From Euonymus europaeus (lineage: Eukaryota; Streptophyta; Magnoliopsida; Celastrales; Celastraceae), in contig OY756969.1 of the NCBI GenBank assembly GCA_963580455.1, forward strand, positions 21,672,760-21,736,759: 64,000 nucleotides of DNA, written 5' to 3'. The position numbers and the translations under genes were made by a program. The notes below the pieces were generated by a model. It saw only the letters and a program-made list of their open reading frames with translations. It searched no databases and had not been told where the DNA came from. Shown in pieces: positions 1 to 9,710 of this stretch (positions are counted from its first letter, which is position 1; the number at the start of each line of letters is the position of its first letter).

Positions 1-324
1 GAGATCATAAAATGAGGTTAAGCAAGTTATGTAACACACGGCACACCCACATGTCTCGTTCCACGTCTAGCCTCGAAGTGTCTACTGCATCTCTGCAGCC
101 ACGTGACATCATGCATTCATGCTATTATGCTCCACATACTATAACCTCCTTCGGTTCGTAAGAACATTAGGTACTGAAGTAGCTGTGTCCGATTACTCAC
201 CATGCAAAAGCCTTATTTTGGTCTTAGTGTACCGTTGGGCTGATTTTTGAATTCAACTCATGGGCTGTATCTTGTTCAAGCCCGTCAAAACATTAACTAG
301 GATTATTGGGCTTATTAAACCATT

Positions 325-327
<3 letters not shown>

Positions 328-355
<28 letters not shown>
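328..355. repeat. (CT)n microsatellite
   Basis: About 14 uninterrupted CT dinucleotides. Confidence 0.95.
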
Positions 356-360
<5 letters not shown>

Positions 361-569
361 TAATGAAAGTTTTTGGAATTCATAATATTGTCCCAAGTGT
401 AGAGAGAGGGGACCTCCAATGTAGCAGGGGATTGTTAATAAAGGTGCTATCTGCATGGAGTGAAAGGCCTGCGTTGCATCTTGCATGCACTCATTCTATC
501 ACATGATGATTGCCTCTCCACTCTCTCTCCCATAGTTTCAGGAACCATATACCCACTATAAGTATGAAT

Positions 570-572
<3 letters not shown>

Positions 573-609
<37 letters not shown>
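573..609. repeat. (TA)n microsatellite
   Basis: About 18 uninterrupted AT dinucleotides. Confidence 0.95.
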
Positions 610-612
<3 letters not shown>

Positions 613-1584
613 GTGTCATGGGTGGGAGAGGGGGAATACGGAAAGCAAAAGCGAACGCTCACTTTGTGGGCTTTCTCTTGCATCAAGAGGCCGGAGAAAT
701 CGAGAATCCATCGGGACACAAAGAAGCAAATGCTCCCACTAAAGAAGAATATATGCAAAACTAAAGTTGTATTCTCTACGCATTATATAGAGATCACTAA
801 TCGCCTTTTCAAAGTAAAGATGACGATGACATACATATATATATATATGACATTTAGGAGTCGATCAATGAGAGAGATATACATAAATGTCATGTTGTTC
901 ATTTAATTTTTCTTGTATGAAAACACATGCATGCATGTCTTCTAATCTAAAGACAAAAGGAGGTGACATATAAAGTTATTTTCGGAGGAATATGACGACC
1001 CTCGTAATATATAAACTCTGCCTAGGGCAAGCTAAGATACTTCTAGTAATATATATATACACCCTAGGTACGTTTGCTGTAAGATGTCACATTCGAATGG
1101 TCACATGCATGACTATATATATATGGCACATATATACATTTGTCTCATTGTTGTAGTAATTAACAAACCATACGTGATTCCATCATTCTAATTAATATAT
1201 GTGATTAAAAATGAAAATCAGTGAAGGAAAAGACATTTTGTCTACATTTGCTCTATAATATGTCACTTTCCTATGTTCACATGAATGAGTATTAGGTCAT
1301 TGTTGTGGTAATTAATAAAGCAGAGAGAGAGTCTGAGTATGATCAAAACGAAAATTAGCGAAGGAAAAGACTTTGTACTGTTTTCAGACGGACGATTTGG
1401 GAACTCATTTAATCATTTAAAACACAAGGATGCAAACCCTAGCTGCCTAGCAGCTAGCTGTCATCCTGCCATGAAAGTGAAGGACACGATATATCTGTCT
1501 ACCTTCCCTACCCAAATATTTCAAATTAAAATGTCTCTATTTTACTTTTATTTTTTATAACACCAAAAAAAAAAAAAAAAAAAA

Positions 1585-3220
1585 GCCACACACATAAAGA
1601 TACGTGGCACCAGTATGTCAAGCTTACATGTAGCTAGCACCACCTACACCGAGTTTCCAATCAAGGCACAATCAAGCTGACAAGTAGCACCTCGAAGCTC
1701 GAGAAGTTTCATCTTAAAAATATCAGGTGACACAAAACAATGCTTTTCAAGAATGCTGGAGTCCTATTAGAAAATGAATTAATAAGATATTTGTGTTGTG
1801 CTAAAATTCATGATACCCACAAATATATAGCGCTAAATAGGATTTATCAAATAAGCATCCAAGCAAGTAAATAGTAAAAAATCAAAATAAATAGGAAAGA
1901 GACACAAGATTTATGCGATTCGACATAAAACATTCGTTCATGGGCAGTGATGATGATTGCACTAGGTTAGAGAAAAGATTACAAGTTAAGAAACTTTTTT
2001 TTGTTTTTGTTGTTGTAAAAACACCTCTAATGTGAAGATTTAAGTACACACAAGCTTGCAATCACTCACTAAGCGTTTTAGAGCGTTTCTCTCTCTAAAA
2101 GTAGTGCTTATACAAAGTTAGAGTTGAAACCCTCGTGAAGTCTCCGTTTGTTTCAGAGTATAAGCTAGCTTATACTCTGTCTCTATACTCTCAGACACTC
2201 TCAGCTTTTACGTTTTACGAGAGCTTATACTCTATCAACATACTCTGATCCAAACGGACAAAGAAGCTGGCCCGATTAGGAACTGCACGAGGCCACTCGA
2301 TCTTCTTAAGGAGCATCCTGACCCGCTAAATCTCCTTTAGGAGACCTTTGCTCACTTTCTCTACAGCTCAAAATAGAAGGGCCGCTCAATCTCTTTGTGG
2401 AACCGCTCGAGCGACTCTACCTCTGCCGCAAGGGGCCACTTCTGAATGCAAGCTGGCAGGACAACACCTATGCCTATTCGGACATCATCTGTCAGAACAC
2501 AATCCCATTAGCTGCAAATGAGCCAAAAGCTCCACAATTTGCTCCGTAATTAAAATTTTCTTACAAAACAGGAGAAACCAAGATCTTTCATGTCACAACT
2601 TTACTACTTAGACTAATTAAAAAGGGGCATTCATGCCAGGTAAATGATTGAAACCCCTTGACACTTGATTGCTAGAAAAGCGCTCCAAGCTCCAAGCACC
2701 AAGCACACTTGTCCTTGACTCTTTTAATATCACTTCAACTAACTTACCTGTTGGAGTAGTTAAAGAACAGCACCTAACACTCACCTCCTAACAGCTAGCC
2801 CGATTACATGATACTTCCGAACGTCATCATGTCTATTTTGCTCAATGTAGAATATTCTACATGCAAGGGTACACCCACACGCTCAATGCCTATTTTGGCT
2901 AATTTTTTTTTGGACCATTAGCCTACTTTTGGACTAGCCTTTGTTCATCCTGATATGCCAGCCCAGCTTTACCTTCTTCTCTTCTACCTCTTTTGTTTCT
3001 CTTCTTCAATTCTACTAACTTAAATTTGGCAACCTAATTGTGACGCAGCTCATAATTCAAAATTAGCTCGTAACTTTCTAGTATTTTCTAAATACTATTA
3101 TTAACCATGGTATGAATTTTAATATCTCGAAAATATTTTCAAAATATTAAAAAATCATCGAGGAGATTTGTTAATTAACTTTCAATAATTACTCATCTCT
3201 ATTGTATAAATATTTAATTT
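1585..3220. other. Intergenic region without recognisable genes
   Basis: No open frame of interest. The only structure I can support is a small inverted-repeat element at 2143-2258. The rest is unclassified AT-rich sequence. Confidence 0.5.
2143..2258. mobile_element. Short inverted-repeat element (MITE-like)
   Basis: The ends are inverted copies (TCCGTTTG at the left, CAAACGGA at the right). The adjoining arms repeat CAGAGTATAAGC-like sequence in both orientations. The size, about 115 bp, fits a MITE. I cannot see a convincing target-site duplication, so the superfamily is not assigned. Confidence 0.45.
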
Positions 3221-3224
3221 ATAG

Positions 3225-4098
3225 GGGGTGTTTGGTAAACAATTCGTAGTAACATATAATTTAACATTCAGCATACATGCTACATACAAAAAGCTACTTA
3301 ATCAAACACCTAAAAACAATTTTAGCATATATGTTACAATTTTCAAATGTTATATAAAAAACCATTTTCAACAACATTTACTTTCTATCAAAGATGAAAA
3401 GTTTAAAATACCCCTTATATTTCAGTCAAATGACTAAAATATCCTTAATGTTAACAATCAATTATTTATTTTATTTAATAATATATTCATTTTTATTTAA
3501 TAATATATTAACATTTTTACTAATATATTTAATTATTTTTATTTAATAATATTTTTATTTTTAAATAATATATTAAATAATATTTACTAATTTATTTATT
3601 TATATTTACTAATTTATTATTTATTTATATTTAATAATATATTAACATTTTTACTAATATATTAAATTATTTATATTTAATAATATATTAACATTTTTAC
3701 TAATATATTAAATTATTTATATTTTGCAATATATTTATTTTTAAATAATATATTAATTATATTTAATAATTTATTTATTTATATTTGCTAATCTATTATT
3801 TATTTTTATTTCATAATATATTCATTTATATTAAATAATAAATTGTTATTTATTTATATTTAATAATATATTAACATTTTTACTAATATATTGAATTATT
3901 TATATTATTTATAGATTTAATTAATTATTTGTATTTAATAATATATTTATTTTAAAATAATATATTCAATTATATTTAATAATTTATTATATATTTTTGA
4001 AAAATACTTTTTAATTTGTGCTACTGCCCCTGTATGTAATTTGTCACAACATTTGAAACAACATATATGTTTTTTCTGAAAAAGTTAACCAAACACCC
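3225..4098. mobile_element. hAT-like non-autonomous element with AT-rich tandem core
   Basis: The left end reads GGGTGTTTGGTAAAC and the right end GTTAACCAAACACCC, an inverted pair typical of hAT-type MITEs. The inner arms carry AGCATACATGCTACAT-like short palindromes. Between about 3465 and 3990 the core is almost pure A/T, made of degenerate tandem copies built around TTTAATAATATATTAACATT. No coding capacity and no clear 8-bp target duplication is visible. Confidence 0.55.
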
Positions 4099-4314
4099 AC
4101 AGCATTTCAAACAGCATATATGCTAGCATTGTAAACAACATATACGCTACCAGCATATAAACTAAATTATATGCTACATGCGGAGTTATTTTTCATATTT
4201 TCCAAGTTATAATTAATAAATAGCAAAAAATAAATAAATTTGGGGACGCTGCCATAAACTCCGCTAAATTTTGCCCACTCCTGCCTAAATTCTTGGATCC
4301 ACACATGTTGCACG

Positions 4315-4557
4315 TGTAACCTCTATTTGGTAGAACGTAAGCTTATATGCTCTTTTTCTAAGCTCACGAGCTTATACGTTCTATCATCATTTTAAGCTTC
4401 AATATTCATGCGACACGCGTACGTGTTAATACCTCTAACAATAACTTGACAGCTCATACGCTAAGCTATATACAAAGCACCAACAACTAATACACCAGCT
4501 TATTAATTTTATAGCTTATACGTTATATAACTCCAGCCCTACCAAATACATGTTACA
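4315..4557. mobile_element. Palindromic MITE
   Basis: About 240 bp with inverted ends: TGTAAC followed by TATTTGGTAG on the left, and CTACCAAATA followed by GTTACA on the right. The arms also repeat AGCTTATACGTT in both orientations. Non-coding. Confidence 0.55.
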
Positions 4558-4559
4558 CC

Positions 4560-5760
4560 ATTATAAAGAAAAGTAGTGAGAACGATTGCTCGACTGTTCC
4601 CCGCTGCTTTTATTTATAAAACTTATGATTAGGGTAAGGGAAATTTCTGTGAAATCGAGTTTTGGTTAGAATGGTGGGGTATATTAGCACTGAAAAGTGT
4701 TGGTAGGAAAGATCGTTTGTTTGTCTAATTGAATGATTAGAAAAGTAAAAATCACATAAAAACAAAGAGTGATAAATAATAGAACAATCCAGTGAATAAA
4801 CAAAAATTGGCATTTATCTTATGCACGTGAGACACCTGTGGAGGTATGTCCATCGAAGGTGGGCCTTAGCTTGTCACATGGCAGGTGATTTTTTCCCACT
4901 CGATTGAATCAATATCTAAAGTCATGCCTTTATTAAATTTGACTAAGCCAAATTAATACTCTCCATTCAACAATATACATGATACCAAGATTATCATTGG
5001 TTGTTACTGCTAATTATTTTGCCAACATGCACAAGAGGAGTGGATTATGGGTCCCTAAAGTGGTCTTCGATGAGACTCTCCGAATCTCAAGTCAGTTGTC
5101 GTGCCGTTGAGGGGTGCTCCAGTGCTTGGAGCTCTCCTTTTAACTAGCAATCAAAAGTTTAGGAGTCAAAAGTTAAGTATTAACTGATGTGGAGACTCAT
5201 TTTCTATTGAATTAGGTAGTCCAGTTTAGGTATGAAAAATATTTTTTCTCCTCGATATATTGGAAGTTTAGCTCTATAAACGACACGTGGCGATGCATGA
5301 TTGAAAAATTAATTTTGATGTCTTCACAACCAACTAATGCTACTAATTAATGACTTGGAAAAGTACTGGGTACTTTATAAATTAGGGTATTATCTTTGGA
5401 AAAAAGACTACAATAGGAGTCAAAGCCAATAAGCATATTTAATTTTAACGACCAAGTAGTAGTTGAAGAAAAGAAAGTAGATTGTAGAAAGAAGCACACA
5501 CCTTATTAAAGCTGGTGTACAACAACTACTTTACAGTAGTGTGGGTTTGTATTTAGCCATGGATTTAGCGGCAGTGATCGATAAAAATCCACCGGCGCTT
5601 GTCCCAGCTGATCTCTGAAGGATATATACCACAACTGTCTCTTCTTCATCCTTGCCATATATACACTACACATGGACCAGCATTTTCCTTCTGCTAACCC
5701 TAATTCACACATTTAGCTGTCAATTAATGTATAAAACATCATTTTATCACTGTTGTGTTT
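4560..5760. other. Intergenic region upstream of the cyclin gene
   Basis: No gene-like open frame or RNA gene is recognisable. The sequence is AT-rich and single-copy within this window. Confidence 0.45.
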
Positions 5761-5765
5761 AAAGT

Positions 5766-5866
5766 AGTGTTATCAAAATCGGCCCGACCTGTCGGTTAGA
5801 CCGATTCAACTCACATTTTTAGTGAAGTTTATCCCCGTTAATTCGCGGGTCGGTTGTGATAACACT
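5766..5866. mobile_element. 101-bp MITE
   Basis: The termini are a 10-bp perfect inverted pair (AGTGTTATCA on the left, TGATAACACT on the right). The similarity continues inward through GGCCCG-rich sequence. Non-coding. It lies 270 bp upstream of the cyclin start codon, so it may sit in that promoter. Confidence 0.6.
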
Positions 5867-5952
5867 GGTTTCTACCGAACAAATTAATTATTTAATAAGA
5901 GACAACATGACTTGTTTCTTTCCCGATGACAGAAGAAAGGCAGGGACCAGAA

Positions 5953-5954
<2 letters not shown>

Positions 5955-5987
<33 letters not shown>
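5955..5987. repeat. (TA)n microsatellite in the cyclin promoter or leader
   Basis: About 16 TA dinucleotides, ending some 145 bp before the cyclin start codon. Its length is likely to vary between alleles. Confidence 0.9.
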
Positions 5988-5991
<4 letters not shown>

Positions 5992-6133
5992 ACATGCATA
6001 TAAGTTAAGGGAGAAATATTGAGAATTGAAGTTGAAGACTAAACAGTCTTTAATTTCATTTTCTGCGGCACAGAAACCGAAGCTTCTCTTTTCCACAACT
6101 ATTTACTTGCTCTTTGCTGAAAGTAAACCAGTA

Positions 6134-7493
6134 ATGGAGTTCGATTTGGAGAATCCATTGACTTCATCCTCGACAGAACAGCAACCAGAGACAACCCCAG
6201 ATCTCTTCTCCTCTGAATCTGATCACATGCCTTCACTCATCGTCTCACAAACCAGTGACTTTCATGTCTGCTTTCGTCAGGAAGCCATCTCTCTTGCTCA
6301 ACAGGTGCAAAACCCAGATGTTCTAGTCTATAAACTTGTTTTCTTTTCCTGTTTTTCTTCTTCTAATGTGGTTATAGTTGGTCAGGCACAATATTCCTGT
6401 CACTTGGACCCGCTCATAACCTACCTTGCTGTGAATTATATAGATCGATTCATATCCAAGACAGAAATTCAGGTATCTAATCAACTTCCAGAAAATGTTT
6501 CTGTCATGCTCTGTTTTTTATACAGAAAATCTGATTCTGTGTATTGCAGAAAGGGAAGCCATGGGTTTTGAATCTTCTGGTGATATCTTGCCTTTCTCTT
6601 GCTGCGAAGATAAAGAGCGCATATTTCTCTGCATCTGATTGTCAGGTGCTGAAACTTTACTTTTCAACAATCTTGTTTTCTATATTGAAAGTGGTGATGC
6701 AAAATTAAGCGAAAATTTCATTTGAACAGAGAGAACAAGGTTTCATCTTCGATGCTAAAGCGATTAATCGAATGGAGCTTCTCATTTTGAATGCTCTGGA
6801 CTGGCGGATGAGGTCGATTACACCATTTTCATTTCTTTGCTTTTTCATTTCTCTATTGGAACCCAAAGACCCTCCATTGAAACAAGCTCTCAAAGACCAA
6901 GCTTCAGAGTTCATCTTCAAAGCTCAACATGGTAATAAACTAAAATCACATCAGTTCTCTTGCTCTGTTTTGATAGAAAAACAAGAGAGGTTAAAACCTG
7001 ATGAAGAAACCCAATTTTAATTGCAGAGATCAAGCTGTTAGAATTCAAGCCATCGATAATCGCAGCATCAGCACTTATCTTGGCATCTCATGAGCTACTC
7101 CCAATGCAATATTCTTCATTCAAGACTTCAATTTTGTCCTGTCAATATGTGAATAAAGTAAACAACAAATTCTGGGTTCCTTCAATGTTCTAATTCACAA
7201 AAAAAATTATGTCATTTACATATAAATTGTGATGTTTTATTCAGGAAAAGCTGTTGGCCTGTTCCATTGCAATGCAAGAGATGGTGGTGGAAGACGGGTA
7301 TGAGTCGGCTTCAAGCACCAGAACCCCAATGAGCGTGCTGGGTCAGTATTACAACAAAGCAGTGACTGACAACAGCAGCAGCTCCACCATCACCAGTGCT
7401 GGTATGACTATGCCGCCAGGGAAGAGAGAGATCAAGCGGCGTAAATTCAATAATCACTTCAATGAAAACGAGGTCGGATTTTCACAGAGATAA
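6134..7493 (+). CDS. CYCD6;1: D-type cyclin, CYCD6;1-like
   Basis: A complete six-exon gene: 6134-6304, 6386-6472, 6550-6645, 6730-6931, 7027-7157 and 7245-7493, all with GT-AG borders, giving 311 residues. The start is the ATG opening MEFDLENPL, the usual N-terminus of CYCD6-type proteins; an upstream ATG in the same frame only extends into leader sequence. The cyclin box spans exons 2-4 (YLAVNYIDRFIS, then VLNLLVISCLSLAAK), and the C-terminal cyclin fold starts near ITPFSFLCFF. The C-terminus ends in a basic KREIKRRK stretch that could be a nuclear signal. I see no LxCxE retinoblastoma-binding motif near the N-terminus, as is known for CYCD6;1. The family activates CDKs in the nucleus; in Arabidopsis CYCD6;1 drives formative ground-tissue divisions under SHR/SCR. 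That role here is inferred. Confidence 0.9.
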
Positions 7494-8300
7494 ATTAGAT
7501 AATGCTCAGACAGAGGCAATGGTCCAGACACCATTATCAAACACAGGAGTGACTGAGTGAGCGAGCAGGTAGTAATGGACGGCTCTGATTTTGAGGCTCA
7601 CACATCAAATACAAAAACCCAAAAAAGAAAAGAAAAACAGAAATTTTAAAAAAAAGTTCTTTTTTGTAGATTTTTTTATTTTTTATTTTAGTACAGTCTC
7701 TGTCTGTGTCATTTGTTTCCTGGGAGAACTGGTCTCTCTCCTGCTCGGGTCGGAAGTTGTAATTGTGTTTTTCATAAATTATAATTTTGATTATGTGACA
7801 AGACAAGAATCTAAAAGGTTTCAACAATTCTTGTGGTCAACAACAACAATACAAATTGACAAAAAAGGCGGGAAAAAAGGGGTCAAGAAGAGCAGTTGCT
7901 TTGGTTGGGGATAAGTGAGACGCAGAGTACAAGACACGTACCTTTCTCTCAGATTTGAAGTATCTTCTGTGAACCCAAAATGCCATTTATGTCTCTCAGC
8001 TATGAAAGAGACTGCCACAGTGTGTGTGGATGGATCAGCCAGAGCCAACTTGTATTCAGAATTCTGGATAAGTAGACAACTTGTATCATAGTTTAATGAA
8101 TCTTCTTTCTGATCATTATTATAATTATTTTAGATCTTGATGTGTACTTCATTCATAAATTGCTCTATAAAATAAGAATTTAAAGTCAATGGAATAATCC
8201 CAGATAAATTAAAAAATCGATCCATAAAATAGCCTTAAACACCGACTGATTATTTTAACATTTATTTCAATGGGATCTCAATTATCAGATTTTTATAGAA
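7494..8300. other. 3' flank of the cyclin gene and intergenic spacer
   Basis: Probable 3' UTR followed by spacer. Open frames here are short and low-complexity (Lys/Phe-rich), and I assign no gene. Confidence 0.5.
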
Positions 8301-8322
8301 GCAAGAACCAGTAGTACTTCAA

Positions 8323-9005
8323 TTGGAAGATTGCTTGGAAAGAAAAGGAAACAACGATGGTTTTAAGGCAGTTGGGCTTGTGGGGATGAGTGGTGTTGGA
8401 AAATCTACACTCTGCCAGGAACTTGTGAACTTACAAAAGGGTATGAGCATCCCTGTCGAAAAAGGAAAATGAAGATGGGGATACAAAGACAGCACTTGCG
8501 AAACGAATGTTGTACTCTCGGACATAATCAAGTCCATCTTCAAGGACATGCCCTGGCAGGGCTACTCTGTGCTCTTTATCAGCAACTGAGGGGGGAAAGG
8601 TATCTGAATTCTGATTGTGTTTGATGATGCCATGGATACAGATGTACGGATAAATGGGACACGAGTCATGGATATGGTTTGCCGAAAGGGAGAGGAGGAG
8701 CATTGATTGTCACAAGTAGGAAAGAGGGAGTGGTGAAGATGATGGTTAATTACCAAAAAAAAAAAAGAACAAAGACAAAGAAGAAGATGATGGTTGAAGA
8801 GTAAAACTTGCATCGGATTCAGCCTCGTTCAGAGCCTGAGAGCTGCTGGTCTATATTCATAGATGCAATTCGAAGTGTTGTAGTATTCAATCTGAACAAT
8901 GTGGAAGATCTAAAGAAGAAAATAGCAAAACAAGTGTTCTGGCCTTCCACTAGTTCCAACAATGATGGGGTAGATCATGAATTAACAACTCCGAGAGAAG
9001 GCTAA
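8323..9005 (+). pseudogene. NB-ARC-only NLR fragment (degenerate)
   Basis: Pieces of a plant NB-ARC nucleotide-binding domain appear in order but in shifting frames. The P-loop GMSGVGKST is at 8383-8409. A frame after it contains VLSDIIKSIF. A kinase-2 motif LIVFDD lies near 8613-8630, an RNBS-B-like GGALIVTSR near 8695-8725, and EPESCWSIF near 8830-8860. Several stops and frameshifts lie between, and an A-rich insertion occurs near 8755-8780. There is no upstream coiled coil and no downstream LRR in this orientation, so it resembles the short NB-ARC-only proteins of the Arabidopsis At5g45490 / At4g19060 type (from memory). It converges on the LRR gene at 9711-12359. It cannot make a full protein as read. 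Confidence 0.75.
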
Positions 9006-9710
9006 CAGCAGTCTGATCAACCAGGGACCATACCACTAGATGAAAGTGCAATTGTCTAATATTTCTTGATTGGAGTTGGTTCTTTCCTTTCCCTCCTTTT
9101 CTCTATTCTTTTGGGAGTTATTTTTAGCTTCATTCCCTCCAGTCTTTGGTCTAAAAATGTATGTTCTTTCAGAAACAGATATAAGCCTAGCTCTCTAGGC
9201 TTGTTTTCTATCGTCCTCCTCCTTTTACATAAGCTATATAATCATGCAAGAGGAGGGTTTTCCAGGCATTCACCCTCTAATCTCTATTTCTCCCATTTGA
9301 AGTCAGTGGATCTTTCCCCGAAATTACCAGCTGACTCAACCTATGAAGGATGGCATTGGCACTACTTAAAAGCTTCATATCATCTAAATAGATTAATATA
9401 CAATAATATTATAAGCATGCAATGTTAATGCAAAGTAAATGAACAAAAGTGCATGCCTTATTTCTCATTAAGACACTAATTATGGCAGATTACAACATGA
9501 CCTTAATGCAGTAGAAAAATCCATGTAAAATGCTATTTCTACTTTTCTAGAGCAAGGTAGAAATATTATACAAGAAACTATCATCGGTTCAGCAAAGTAG
9601 CCATGCAAAAACCACATAAGAGGAAAGAATTGAACTCACAGTAGTCACTAAAAATGAAATAAATAAATTGAACTCAAAATAATTGCTGAAATTAACACAC
9701 ATACATTATG
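9006..9710. other. Spacer between convergent NLR-type genes
   Basis: AT-rich sequence that presumably contains the 3' UTR of the minus-strand LRR gene. The 120-codon open frame at 9066-9428 is hydrophobic and resembles no family I know, so I do not call it. Confidence 0.4.

Larger units (their letters stand above)
1..1560. other. Intergenic AT-rich region
   Basis: I see no gene here. It holds a (CT)n microsatellite at 328-355, a (TA)n microsatellite at 573-609, and several shorter TA runs (about 830-850 and 1045-1130). The short open frames over the microsatellites translate to Ser-Leu or Tyr-Ile repeats and are artefacts. A poly-A run follows at about 1564-1584. Confidence 0.6.

Noticed and set aside
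253..764. Overlapping open frames on both strands at the left end
   Set aside because: They run through (CT)n and (TA)n repeats and translate to Ser-Leu, Arg-Glu and Tyr-Ile repeats with no domain.
3465..3990. AT-rich block as a matrix-attachment region or replication origin
   Set aside because: The block lies between inverted hAT-like ends and consists of degenerate tandem repeats, so a transposon core explains it better.
9066..9428. 120-codon plus-strand frame between the NLR pieces
   Set aside because: Hydrophobic, no recognisable motif, lies in the probable 3' UTR of the convergent gene.
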